A DNA stretch of 64,000 nt, from the NCBI GenBank assembly GCA_026929865.2, contig CM049417.1:1-64000 (forward strand), read 5' to 3'. Origin of the DNA: Hyperoplus lanceolatus. Lineage: Eukaryota > Chordata > Actinopteri > Uranoscopiformes > Ammodytidae. Under the pieces are notes generated by a model, which had not been told where the DNA came from, did not search any database, and saw only the letters and a program-made list of their open reading frames with translations. Positions 51,346-60,228 of this stretch are shown here, piece by piece (within the stretch, counting starts at the first letter, position 1; every line of letters starts with the position of its first letter). The position numbers and the translations under genes are program-made.

Positions 51346-52750
51346 ATATGATTTTGGAATCACTTTGGAAAAAAAAACGCCCTGTTATTCCAGAGTCATT
51401 CCACTCCAGGGTCATAGTCTGACAACCTCATGAGGTCACCCAAGAAGTTTCAGGACATTCTGATGTGTAGTTTCAAAATAAAATACTAGATATTGAAAAT
51501 TTGAGAGAAATTAGATATGATTTTGGATTCAATTAAAAAAAAAAGCCCTGTTATTCCGGAGTCATCCACCCAGGGTCATAGTTCACGACCCCATGAGGCC
51601 ACCCAAGAAGTTTCAGGACATTCTGATGTGTAGTTTCAGAATAAAATCCCACTAGATATTGTAAAATATTTTCAAAATTAGATATGATTTTGGATTCAAT
51701 TAAAAAAAAAAACGCCCTGTTATTCCAGAGTCATTCCACTCCAGGGTCATAGTTGACAACCCCATGAGGTCACCCAAGAAGTTTCAGGAAATTCTGATGT
51801 GTAGTTTCAAAATAAAAGCCCACTAGATATTGAAAATATGAGAGAAATTAGATATGATTTTGGATTCAATTTAAAAAAAAACGCCCTGTTATTCCGGAGT
51901 CATTCCACTCCAGCGTCATAGTCCACGACCCCTCTAGGCCACACAAGAAGTTTCAGGACATTCCGATGTGTAGTTTCAGAATAAAAGCCCACTAGATATT
52001 GAAAATGTGAGAGAAATTAGATATGATTTTGGATTCAATTTAAAAAAAAACGCCCTGTTATTCCAGAGTCATTCCACTCCAGGGTCATAGTTCACAACCC
52101 CAGGAGGTCACCCAAGAAGTTTCAGGACATTCTGATGTGTAGTTTCAAAATAAAAGCCCACTAGATATTGAAAATATGAGAGAAATTAGATCTGATTTTG
52201 GATTCAATTTAAAAAAGAAACGCCCTGTTATTCCAGAGTCATTCCACTCCAGGGTCATAGTTCACAACCCCATGAGGTCCCCCAAGAACTTTCAGGACAT
52301 TCTGATGTATAGTTTCAAAATAAAAGCCCACTAGATATTGAAAATATGAGAGAAATTAGATATGATTTTGGATTCAATTTTTTTTAAAAACGCCCTGTTA
52401 TTCCAGAGTCATTCCACTGCAGGGTAATAGTTCACAACCCCATGAGGTCACACAAGAAGTTTCAGGACATTCTGATGTGTACTTTCAGAGTGACCAAGGG
52501 GTGCCCACTAGATATTGAACATGACTATGAGAGAAATTAGATATGTTTTTGGATTCAAATATTTAAAATTTAAAGGGGATCTGAAACGCCCTGTTATTCC
52601 GGAGTCATTCCACTCCAGGGTCATAGTCCACGACCCCTCGAGTGCCACTCAAAAAGTTTCAGGACATTCTGATGTGTAGTTTCAAAATCAAAGCCTACTA
52701 GTTTTCTGAAATTTTGAGAGAAATTAGATATGATTTTGGATTCAATTAAA
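51346..52750 (+). repeat. Rearranged, more divergent satellite segment
   Basis: Forward units with more indels and substitutions than elsewhere: AAAATACTAGATATTG near 51480, GTAAAATATTTTC near 51661, TGACCAAGGGGTGCCC near 52491, a short unique run near 52555-52585, and CTAGTTTTCTGAAATTTTG near 52698. This marks the decayed right flank of the array. Confidence 0.8.
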
Positions 52751-53192
52751 AAAAAACGCCCTGTTATTCCAGAGTCATTCCACTCCAGGGTCATAGTTCA
52801 CGACCCCATGAGGCCACCCAAGAAGTTTCAGGACATTCTGATGTGTAGTTTCAAAATAAAAGCCCACTAGATATTGAAAATATGAGAGAAATTAGATATG
52901 ATTTTGGATTCAATTTTAAAAAAAACGCCCTGTTATTCCAGAGTCTTTCCACTCCAGGGTCATAGTTCACAACCCCATGAGGTCCCCCAAGAACTTTCAG
53001 GACATTCTGATGTGTAGTTTCAAAATAAAAGCCCACTAGATATTGAAAATATGAGAGAAATTAGATATGATTTTGGATTCAATTTTTTAAAAAAACGCCC
53101 TGTTATTCCAGAGTCATTCCACTGCAGGGTAATAGTTCACAACCCCATGAGGTCACACAAGAAGTTTCAGGACATGCTGATGTGTACTTTCA

Positions 53193-53484
53193 GGGTGACC
53201 TCATGGGGTGACCTCATGGGGTTGTGAACTATGACCCTGGAGTTGAATGACTGGAATAACAGGGTGTTTTTTTTAAATTGAATCCAAAATCATATCTAAT
53301 TTCTCTCATATTTTCAATATGTAGTGGGCTTTTATTCTGAAACTACACATCAGAATGTCCTGAAACTTTTTGTGTGGCCTCATGGGGTCGTGAACTATGA
53401 ACCTGGAGTGGAATTTCTCTGGAATAACAGGGCTTTTTTTTTTTAATTGAATCCAAAATCATATCTAATTTTTCTCATATTTTC
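53193..53484 (-). repeat. Inverted satellite block
   Basis: Full form with TTGTGAACTATGACCC in the first unit (TAT rather than TTT) and AATATGTAGTGGGC. The switch reads TTTTCAAAAGTAG. Confidence 0.9.
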
Positions 53485-53957
53485 AAAAGTAGATATGATT
53501 TTGGATTCAATTAAAAAAAAAACGCCCTGTTATTCCAGAGAAATTCCACTCCAGGGTCATAGTTCACGACCCCATGAGGCCAACCAAGAAGTTTCAGGAC
53601 ATTCTGATGTGTAGTTTCAGAATAAAATCCCACTAGATATTGAAAATATGACAGAAATTAGATATGATTTTGGATTCAATTTTTAAAAAAAACGCCCTGT
53701 TATTCCAGAGTCACTCCACTGCAGGGTCATAGTTCACAACCCCATGAGGTCACCCAAGAAGTTTCAGGACATTCTGATGTGTGCTTTCAAAATAAAAGCC
53801 CACTAGATATTGAAAATATCAGAGAAATTAGATATGATTTAGGATTCAATTTAAAAAAAACGCCCTGTTATTCCAGAGTCATTCCACTGCAGGGTCATAG
53901 TTCACAACACCATGAGGTCACACAAGAATTTTCAGGACATTCTGATGTGTACTTTCA

Positions 53958-54251
53958 GGGTGACCTCATGGGGTGACCTCATGGGGTTGTGAACTAAGAC
54001 CCTGGAGTGGAATGACTCTGGAACAACAGGGCGTTTTTTTTAAATTGTATCCAAAATCATATCTAATTTCTCTCATATTTTCAATATCTAGTGGGCTTTT
54101 ATTCTGAAACTACACATCAGAAAGTCCTGAAACTATTTGTGTGGCCTCATGGGGTCGTGAACTATGACCCTGGAGTGGAATTTCTCTGGAATAACAGGGT
54201 GTTTTTTTTTTAATTGAATCCGAAATCATATCTAATTTGTCTCATATTTTC
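53958..54251 (-). repeat. Inverted satellite block
   Basis: Full form with GTGAACTAAGACCC, GGAACAACAGGGCG and TTGTATCCAAAATC. Confidence 0.9.
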
Positions 54252-55062
54252 AAAATTAGATATGATTTTGGATTCAATTAAAATAAAAACGCCCTGTTAT
54301 TCCAGAGAAATTCCACTCCAGGGTCATAGTTCACGACCCCATGAGGCCACACAAAAAGTTTCAGGACATTCTGATGTGTAGTTTCAGAATAAAAGCCCAC
54401 TAGATATTGAAAATATGAGAGAAATTAGATATGATCTTGGATTCAATTTAAAAAAAAACACCCTGTTATTCCAGAGTCATTCCACTCCAGGGTCATAGTT
54501 GACAACCCCATGAGGTCACCCAAGAAGTTTCAGGACATTCTGATGTGTAGTTTCAAAATAAAAGCCCACTAGATATTGAAAATATGAGAGAAATTAGATA
54601 TGATTTTGGATTCAATTTTAAAAAAAACGCCCTGTTATTCCGGAGTCATTCCACTCCAGCGTCAGAGTCCACGACCCCTCGAGGCCACACAAAAGGTTTC
54701 AGGACATTCTGATGTGTAGTTTCAGAATAAAAGCCCACTAGATATTGAAAATGTGAGAGAAATTAGATATGATTTTGGATTCAATTTTAAAAAAAACGCC
54801 CTGATATTCCAGAGTCATTCCACTCCAGGGTCATAGTTCACAACCCCATGAGGTCCCCCAAGAACTTTCAGGACATTCTGATGTGTAGTTTCAAAATAAA
54901 AGCCCACTAGATATTGAAAATATGAGAGAAATTAGATACGATTTTGGATTCAATTTAAAAAAAAACGCCCTGTTATTCCAGAGTCATTCCACTGCAGGGT
55001 CATAATTCACAACCCCATGAGGTCACACAAGAAGATTCAGGACATTCTGATGTGTACTTTCA

Positions 55063-55356
55063 GGGTGACCTCATGGGGTGACCTCATGGGGTTGTGAACT
55101 TTGACCCTGGAGTTGAATGACTCTGGAATAACAGGGCGTTTTTTTTAAATTGAATCCAAAATCATATCTAATTTCTCTCATATTTTCGATATCAAATGGG
55201 CTTTTATTCTGAAACTACACATCAGAATGTCCTGAAACTTTGTGTGTGGCCTCATGGGGTCGTGAACTATGACCCTGGAGTGGAATTTTTCTGGAATAAC
55301 AGGGCGTTTTTTTTTTTATTGAATCCGAAATCATATCTAATTTGTCTCATATTTTC
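55063..55356 (-). repeat. Inverted satellite block
   Basis: Full form with TTTTCGATATCAAATGGGC. Only ~87 bp of forward sequence follows before the next reverse block. Confidence 0.9.
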
Positions 55357-55442
55357 AAAATTAGATATGATTTTGGATTCAATTTTTAAAAAAACGCCCT
55401 GTTATTCCAGAGTCATTCCACTCCAGGGTCATAGTTCACGAC

Positions 55443-55698
55443 CCCTGGAGTTGAATTACTCTGGAATAACAGGGCGGTTTTTTTTTCAAATTGAAACCAA
55501 AATCATATCTAATTTCTCTCATATTTTCAATATCTAGTGGGCTTTTATTCTGAAACTACACATCAGAATGTCCTGAAACTTTTTGTTTGGCCTCATGGGG
55601 TCGTGAACTATGACCCTGGAGTGGAATTTCTCTGGAATAACAGGGCGTTTTTTTTTTTAATTGAATCCAAAATCATATCTAATTTGTCTTATATTTTC
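55443..55698 (-). repeat. Inverted satellite block
   Basis: Entered by a different join: forward CACGACCCC runs directly into reverse CCTGGAGTTGAATTACTC, skipping the CAGGGTGACCTC edge. Closing dyad present. Confidence 0.88.
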
Positions 55699-55831
55699 AA
55701 AATTAGATATGATTTTGGATTCAATTAAAAAAAACGCCCTGTTATTCCAGAGTAATTCCACTGCAGGGTCATAGTTCACAACCCCATGAGGTCACACAAG
55801 AAGTTTCAGGACATTCTGATGTTTACTTTCA

Positions 55832-56112
55832 GGGTGACCTCATGGGGTGACCTCATGGTGTTGTGAACTATGACCCTGGAGTTGAATGACTCTGGAATAA
55901 CAGGGCGTTTTTTTTAAATTGAATCCAAAATCATATCTAATTTCTCTCATATTTTCAATATCTAGTGGGCTTTTATTCTGAAACTACACATCAGAATGTC
56001 CTGAAACTTTTTTTGTGGCCTCATGGGGTCGTTTACTATGACCCTGGAGTGGAATTTCTCTGGAATAACAGGGCGTTTTTTTTTAATTGAATCCAAAATC
56101 ATATCTAATTTT
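55832..56112 (-). repeat. Terminal inverted block at the right array edge
   Basis: Last reverse block of the array. After its second unit (AATCCAAAATCATATCTAA) a 30-bp forward remnant follows (GAAAATATGAGACAAATTAG), and satellite homology stops near 56145. The array thus ends within a palindrome centre. Confidence 0.88.
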
Positions 56113-56149
56113 GAAAATATGAGACAAATTAGATAAGATTTTGACAAAT

Positions 56150-56605
56150 TGGCATGCCCGGCGCACTGGCACGATAACCCTAACCCGGCACTGGCATGCC
56201 CGGCACTGGCATGCCCGGCCCTAGCATGCCCGGCACTGGCATGCCCGGCACTGGCATTCCCGGCACTGGCCGCAGTGCGCCGGGCACTTGCATGCCCGGC
56301 ACTGGCACGCTAACCCTAACCCGGCACTGGCACGCCCGGCACTGGCATGACCGGCACTGGCATACCAGGCCCACTGGCATGACCGGCACTGGCATGCCAG
56401 GCCCACTGGCATGACCGGCACTGGCATGCCCGGCGCACTGGCACGCTAACCCTAACCCGGCACTGGCACGCCCGGCACTGGCAAGCCCGGCACTGGCATG
56501 CCCGGCACTGGCATGCCCGGTGCACTGGCACGCTAACCCTAACCCGGCACTTGCACGCCCGTCCCTAGCATGCCCGGCACTGGCATGCCCGGCCCACTGG
56601 CTTGA
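56150..56605 (+). repeat. 15-bp GC-rich minisatellite with embedded telomeric dimers
   Basis: About 30 copies of a CATGCCCGGCACTGG unit with minor variants (GCCCACTGG, CATGACCGG, GCGCACTGG). Four times the array contains GGCACGMTAACCCTAACCC, that is, two CCCTAA-like units, at about 56174, 56311, 56447 and 56533 (spacing 137, 136, 86), so there is a secondary periodicity. The 15-bp period keeps frames open on both strands (up to 145 codons of MPGTG/MPVPG-type repeats), which I do not regard as genes. It directly abuts the satellite. Confidence 0.95.
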
Positions 56606-56776
56606 AAAAACGCTCAAAACTCAAAGAAGGAAAGCACATAGAGCCTCGGGGGTAGCACCATAGGAAAGCCCATTCCAAAATTAGCATAGTATGCCACTTT
56701 AAATGTCAACTTTACCTTTTCAAGGAGGGTTATTCGACGATGGCCCTCCGGGCCATCCTGGTTGAAACCCCCTTAT
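56606..56776 (+). repeat. ~175-bp duplicated module, copy 1
   Basis: From AAAAAACGCTCAAAACTCAA to GGTTGAAACCCCCTTATCC, closely matching 57799-57971. It contains a perfect 8-bp stem, GATGGCCC/GGGCCATC, with a 3-nt loop (56739-56757). Both copies run straight into CCCTAA-type repeats. Not recognised as a known element. Confidence 0.85.
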
Positions 56777-56800
56777 CCTAAACCTAACCCTAACCCTAAC
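56777..56800 (+). repeat. Short telomere-like tract
   Basis: CCTAAACCTAACCC followed by TAACCCTAAC, C-rich strand on plus. It is a short counterpart of the tract after copy 2 of the module. Confidence 0.85.
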
Positions 56801-56880
56801 CGAACCGTACTGAACCGTACCGAACCGTGCTGAACCGTACTGAACCGTACCAAACCGTACCAAACCGTACCGAACCATAC
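56801..56880 (+). repeat. 10-bp minisatellite, 8 units
   Basis: Eight exact-length units of YGAACCGTAC (variants CAAACCGTAC, CGAACCATAC). The first units follow directly on from telomere-like CCTAAC. Confidence 0.92.
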
Positions 56881-57190
56881 TGTCACACTATAACCAGGCC
56901 CCAGCCCCATTCACACTATAACCAGGCCTAAGCCCCATTCACACTACAACCAGGCCTAAGCCCCATTCACACTACAACCAGGCCAAAGCCCCATTCACAC
57001 TATAACCAGGCCCCATTCACACTATAACCAGGCCCATTCACACTACAACCAGGCCTAAGCCCCATTCACACTACACACCGTACCAGGCCCAAGCCCCATT
57101 CACACTATAACCAGGCCCAAGCCCCATTCACACTATAACCAGCCCACACCGTACCACTGGACTCTTTAACCAGGCCTAAGCCCCATTCAG
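56881..57190 (+). repeat. 28-bp minisatellite, about 11 units
   Basis: Units of CATTCACACTATAACCAGG plus CCTAAGCCC, period 28 (TAACCAGG at 56891 and 56919). Some units are shortened, and two contain CACACCGTACCA, which resembles the neighbouring 10-bp repeat. Confidence 0.92.
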
Positions 57191-57197
57191 TATAGTC

Positions 57198-57376
57198 TGA
57201 CCTCAGCGCGTTCTTCATGTCATTATCGCTGTGTTCTATTGGTCATTAAAGACACGCGCTAGTTTAACAGCCAGGAAACTCAGATAGGAATATTCAATGT
57301 GATTGAAGTTTACATGTCTCAATGATGCGACTGAGATTATTGGTTAGGGTTAGGGTTATGGTCTGACCATGTCTTA
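57198..57376 (+). repeat. Segmental duplication, left copy (partner at 62380)
   Basis: Starts TGACCTCAGCGC, includes TCATGTCATTATCGCTGTG and AATGTGATTGAAGTTTACAT, and ends with two G-rich telomeric units plus TATGGTCTGACCATG just before a transposon end. The partner at 62380-62654 has the same order with an extra ~90 bp. The G-rich telomeric units here are opposite in orientation to the long CCCTAA tracts. Confidence 0.85.
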
Positions 57377-57516
57377 TGCCTCGTTTCCACCGAGTAGACC
57401 AGGTCGGATCGGAGCGGTTCGGTCCGGGTCGTTTGGCTTTTCATTTGCCAAAAGTTGGATAGGGTACGGTTTAAGCGCACCTAACCGCTCTGAGCCGCTC
57501 CTAATCTCAGTACTCC
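57377..57516 (+). mobile_element. Truncated TIR transposon, left end only
   Basis: 140 bp matching the first 140 bp of the complete element at 62655: TGCCTCGTTTCCACCGAGTA, GGTCGGATCGGAGCGG, GGTACGGTTTAAGCGCACCT, TCTCAGTACTCC. Similarity stops at 57516, and no right terminal repeat is found nearby. Confidence 0.85.
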
Positions 57517-57798
57517 ACAGACCATTACCAAACGACTCAAAATGGCCTGAAACGTGCTCCTAGACACTTTCTGTGGGAACTTTTTTTTTGGACTCAGCAC
57601 TTACGGTTAGGGTTAGAGAAATTTTCAATGACGCCATTCATTCCTATTGGGCGAACGTTTTCGCTTATAACTCCAGAACCGTAGGTCCTAGAGACTTGAA
57701 ACCAAGTTCCGTTAGACATAATTTGGGTACGCTGAACACACTGGAGTTGTCTCCCAGTCTCTACAACCTTCCGTTCAGGAGATACAGAACTTTTAAAC
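57517..57798 (+). other. Intergenic stretch, no gene recognised
   Basis: Contains GGACTCAGCACTTA (about 57589-57602, shared with 62154-62167), two G-rich telomere-like units (GGTTAGGGTTAG near 57605) and an unclassified segment (TATAACTCCAGAACCGTAGG, CCGTTCAGGAGATACAG) that may be a dispersed repeat. Open frames on both strands are below 90 codons and show no recognisable domain. Confidence 0.5.
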
Positions 57799-57971
57799 AT
57801 AAAAACGCTCAAAACTCAAAGAAGGAAAGCACGTAGAGCCTTGGGGGTAGCACCATAGGAAAGCCCATCCCAAAATGAGTATAGTAGGCCACTTTAAATG
57901 TCAACTTGACCTTTTCAAGGAGGGTTATTCGACGATGGCCCTTCGGGCCATCCTGGTTGAAACCCCCTTAT
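57799..57971 (+). repeat. ~175-bp duplicated module, copy 2
   Basis: Matches 56606-56776 with scattered substitutions. The hairpin GATGGCCC/GGGCCATC is kept although its loop differs (TTC here, TCC in copy 1). It leads directly into the long CCCTAA tract. Confidence 0.88.
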
Positions 57972-58087
57972 CCTAACCCCTAACCCTAACCCTAACCCTA
58001 ACCCTAACCCTAACCCTAACCCTAACCCACTAACCCTAACCCTAACCCTAACCCTAACCCTAACCCCTAACCCTAACCCTAACCCTA
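57972..58087 (+). repeat. Interstitial telomeric array 1, (CCCTAA)n
   Basis: About 19 CCCTAA units on the plus strand with phase slips (CCACTAACCC at 58027, CCCCTAA near 58066). In this orientation the telomeric end would lie to the left. Positions 58003-58102 are identical to 60322-60421. Confidence 0.95.
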
Positions 58088-58109
58088 CGGCTGTTTACTA
58101 CTCACCATC

Positions 58110-59528
58110 TGTTTAAATAATAATGACTTTTCATTCAATAACCAACATTTTCTACAGGTCAATGGGACAGCCATGGGTCAGAGATACGCCCCATCCTACG
58201 CCAACCTCTACATGAGTGAATGGGAGCGAGAAGCACTGGCCAAGTGTGACTTAAAACCTCTCTTTTATTTCAGATTTTTAGACGACATCATTGGGGCCTG
58301 GCCCCATGATGTCGCTCTATTCCCGGAATTCATCAACACACTTAACAGTCACCACCCATCAATAAAACTCAAGTACGTAATAGATCCACATCAGGTACAC
58401 TTTTTAGACACCACAGTATTTTTTCAAGCAATAAACCCCACGCAAAACAAATTACTCACCAAGGTTTACTTTAAATCCACCGACACTCACGCCCTTTTAC
58501 ATAAATCTAGTTACCACCCCAAACATACATTTAAAGGAATTATTAAATCACAGATCATCCGTTTCCACCGTATTTCATCCTTGATTTCAGATTTCCACAA
58601 CACCACCTCCATTCTTTTCAGTAGCCTCAGACACAGAGGATATTCTAAACGATTTCTCCGCCAAATTAAAAACAGCACCTTGGCCGCTCTCGCTCCCAAT
58701 CACTCCTTGGGAGCTCCACCCCAGATGTCCGAGGGCGGGGGACGGCCTCCAACCACTGCACCAACTAGATCCCCAAAAACCCTCGCCCTCTACCCTAACC
58801 AGGGTCTATATCCCAACCCCTCTTGCCTCCCCTCCCTCCCCTACCCTAACCAGGGTTTGCATCCCGACCCACCCTATCCCCCTTCCTTTTCAGCAGTGCT
58901 TGGAGGCACTCCCCCATCTTTTTCCTACAGCCGGACTACGCACCAGCCGCAGCTAATCCCATTTATCTCCACATTTTCCCACAGGACCTCCAACCTACAC
59001 CGCACCCTCAAACACAACTTCTCCCGCACACAAACACATCATCCAGCATTACAAAACTGTCAAGTCATTTCAGCCCACAGAAAAAATAATAACCTCAGAA
59101 GCATTTTAGTCCGGTCAACCTTTAAGGATAACTCACATTCACCACAAACACAGCACGACAGTATGTACAAAAACCGGAAATTCATACATAACATACACAG
59201 CAGAGCATCACACCCCACCCTGGGCACATTTTCACTCCACTCCAGCAACATCATTTACATAATCACCTGCACCTCCTGTTCGAAACATTACATTGGGGAA
59301 ACCAAACATACATTACTGACCAGATTAAAACAACACACATACAACATTGGGGAAGGTAGACTTACAACACCCTTAGTCAGACATTTCCAAATACATTCAC
59401 CGACAAACCTTATCATCTCTGGTCTAGAATCCAATAATAGGTGGACTATTGGGCAGAGGAAGAGAGCAGAAAAAATATGGATTGACAAACTTGGCACAAT
59501 GGTACCCCTTGGTTTTAATGACAAATGA
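58110..59528 (+). CDS. Penelope-like reverse transcriptase/GIY-YIG protein, N-terminally truncated
   Basis: Open from about 58110 to the stop at 59526-59528, with no frameshift or stop. The ATG at 58173 is the internal Met of the RT motif NGTAMG, not a true start; sense coding continues upstream (FLQVNGTAMG). Numbering from that Met: RT palm APSYANLYM (6-14), catalytic FLDD (35-38), HFLDTTVFF, then LLHKSSYHPKHTFKGIIKSQ (RT thumb, typical of Penelope-like elements). Residues ~170-260 form a Pro-rich low-complexity linker. The C-terminal GIY-YIG endonuclease has YII (362-364), CTSC (366-369), YIG (373-375), R384, H388 and E433, ending LGFNDK. Members copy RNA into DNA using target cleavage by the GIY-YIG domain. 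The RT N-terminal half is missing, so this copy cannot be autonomous, but the open frame argues for recent insertion. Confidence 0.93.
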   Translation, partial: CLNNNDFSFNNQHFLQVNGTAMGQRYAPSYANLYMSEWEREALAKCDLKPLFYFRFLDDIIGAWPHDVALFPEFINTLNSHHPSIKLKYVIDPHQVHFLDTTVFFQAINPTQNKLLTKVYFKSTDTHALLHKSSYHPKHTFKGIIKSQIIRFHRISSLISDFHNTTSILFSSLRHRGYSKRFLRQIKNSTLAALAPNHSLGAPPQMSEGGGRPPTTAPTRSPKTLALYPNQGLYPNPSCLPSLPYPNQGLHPDPPYPPSFSAVLGGTPPSFSYSRTTHQPQLIPFISTFSHRTSNLHRTLKHNFSRTQTHHPALQNCQVISAHRKNNNLRSILVRSTFKDNSHSPQTQHDSMYKNRKFIHNIHSRASHPTLGTFSLHSSNIIYIITCTSCSKHYIGETKHTLLTRLKQHTYNIGEGRLTTPLVRHFQIHSPTNLIISGLESNNRWTIGQRKRAEKIWIDKLGTMVPLGFNDK

Positions 59529-59694
59529 TGTTTTAAAACACTTTATGGTACAGCACTAATTTTAGGATGATTTTAGCTGATGTTTTAGGGCCTTTTATTT
59601 ATGTATTTAAGTAATTATCTGGATATTTTACACATACACACATATATATGTCTATGGGCCAAAAGGTTTTTTATTCCCCCCCCCTTTTTTTTGC
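59529..59694 (+). other. 3' non-coding region of the Penelope-like element
   Basis: AT-rich sequence after the stop, with GCTGATGTTTTAGGG, a short CA/TA run (ACACATACACACATATATAT) and a C8/T8 tract at 59677-59692. No CTGATGA...GAAA hammerhead core was found. Confidence 0.5.
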
Positions 59695-59699
59695 ACTGT

Positions 59700-59776
59700 C
59701 GGGCTTGGGGCTTGAGCCCGGGTCTCCCGGGCTAGGGAGCGGGGCTTTCCCGTCTGTGCTATCTAGCCATGTACCC
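59700..59776 (-). ncRNA. tRNA-like Pol III promoter relic 1
   Basis: On the minus strand, TAGCACAGACGG (59761-59750) fits the tRNA A box TRGCNNAGNNGG exactly. GGCTCAAGCCC (59718-59708) fits the B box GGTTCRANNCC at 10 of 11 positions, with 31 nt between. A perfect GCCCGGG/CCCGGGC hairpin lies between them (59716-59732). It looks like a tRNA-derived SINE head rather than a functional tRNA: no convincing acceptor stem or anticodon arm could be drawn. Confidence 0.5.
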
Positions 59777-59780
59777 TTTA

Positions 59781-59794
59781 CCCTAACCCTAACC
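59781..59794 (+). repeat. Short telomere-like motif
   Basis: CCCTAACCCTAACC, two units, C-rich strand on plus, next to the tRNA-like relic. Confidence 0.8.
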
Positions 59795-60165
59795 ACCCCT
59801 CCCCTCACACCTGAACCTAAGTTTAGCACCGGAAAAAACAATCCCCATCTACCACATAACCCACCTTCCCATATTTCCCCTTTTTTCCCCCCCACCCATC
59901 CCCGCCACTCACCATATATTTTAATACTAGCACCATGATTATGGAATTTTATAATAGGTACACATATTTATTTTTCTATTATTGGAATTGTGTATGTGTG
60001 TATTGATATATGTCCATTTTTATGTTTTTTTATTTTATTTTATTTTATTTTATCTTATTGTTTTAATCCCACAAAAGTATCACATTTTACTGACCATTGT
60101 GCTGCTGCCTCTTTCTCTGCTCAATAGTCTGGGTCCTGGTCTCCCACACCGATGGGAGCCACCAC
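59795..60165 (+). other. Non-coding stretch with C-rich and (TTTTA)n segments
   Basis: Pyrimidine-rich 59797-59915 (CCCCTCCCCTC, TTCCCCCCCACCC), then an AT-rich part with a TTTTA/TATTT microsatellite at about 60028-60056. No coding signal recognised. Confidence 0.6.
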
Positions 60166-60228
60166 CCCTGGGCTGGAACTGGCTCCTTGGATAGCACCAG
60201 CCACAGACTATACCACTCAACCATCCTA
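60166..60228 (-). ncRNA. tRNA-like Pol III promoter relic 2
   Basis: Minus strand: TGGTTGAGTGG (60223-60213) resembles the A box and AGTTCCAGCCC (60180-60170) the B box (9 of 11), separated by 32 nt. Same strand and spacing as relic 1, 450 bp away, but the sequence between the boxes differs. SINE-head or tRNA-pseudogene origin is an inference. Confidence 0.4.

Larger units (their letters stand above)
1358..56145 (+). repeat. ~169-bp AT-rich satellite array, about 320 units
   Basis: TAGATATGATTTTGGATTCA recurs at 1361, 1530, 1699 and 1869, and so on, a period of 169-170 bp. Parts of each unit in order: TAGATATG block, A-tract of 7-12 A, CGCCCTGTTATTCC, GAGTCATTCCACTCC, GGGTCATAGTTCAC, a CCCCATGAGG block, TTTCAGGACATTCTGATGTG, AGTTTCARAATAAAAGCCC, ACTAGATATTGAAAATATGAG. 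Main variants are CACAACC/GAGGTC with TTTCAAAATAAAAG; CACGACC/GAGGCC with TTTCAGAATAAAAG; a CTCGAG-bearing type; and a GATATTC/CTTGATATTG/ATATCAGAG type. Neighbouring copies differ by few substitutions and A-tract length. Unit size and homogeneity resemble centromeric satellites; that role is inferred. No genes lie inside. 169 is not a multiple of 3, so the many 60-110 aa frames cannot run through successive units and are artefacts. Confidence 0.97.

Noticed and set aside
2300..55728. Some fifty open frames of 60-113 codons across the satellite on both strands
   Set aside because: They are translations of the same 169-bp unit in shifting frames. 169 is not divisible by 3, so every frame hits a stop within one to two units, and A-tract length changes shift frames at random.
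1358..56145. CENP-B box in the satellite
   Set aside because: Looked for TTCG....A..CGGG on both strands of the consensus. The few TTCG occurrences (TTTCGAAATAAAAGCC variants) lack the CGGG half.
1358..56145. CRISPR-like array
   Set aside because: Repeats are contiguous 169-bp units with no unique spacers, in a vertebrate-type context.
56180..56617. 145-codon minus-strand frame rich in ACQC/AGHAS/MPVPG repeats, and plus-strand MPGTG frames
   Set aside because: Both strands are open because the minisatellite period is 15 bp; no start context or non-repeat coding sequence.
57348..57376. Functional telomere at this position
   Set aside because: Telomeric tracts are short, degenerate, in both orientations and flanked by non-telomeric DNA on both sides; they are interstitial.
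57594..57812. 72- and 87-codon frames on both strands at 57573-57836
   Set aside because: They overlap a duplicated module and a telomere-like motif, have no recognisable domain, and are open on both strands.
59288..59524. Minus-strand frames of 62-78 codons within the Penelope-like ORF
   Set aside because: Antisense shadows of a well-supported RT/GIY-YIG coding frame.
1358..59700. Hammerhead ribozyme core in the satellite or in the Penelope-like 3' region
   Set aside because: CTGATG occurs in the satellite (TTCTGATGTGTAG) and at 59577, but it is not followed by A, and no GAAA partner with suitable stems was seen.
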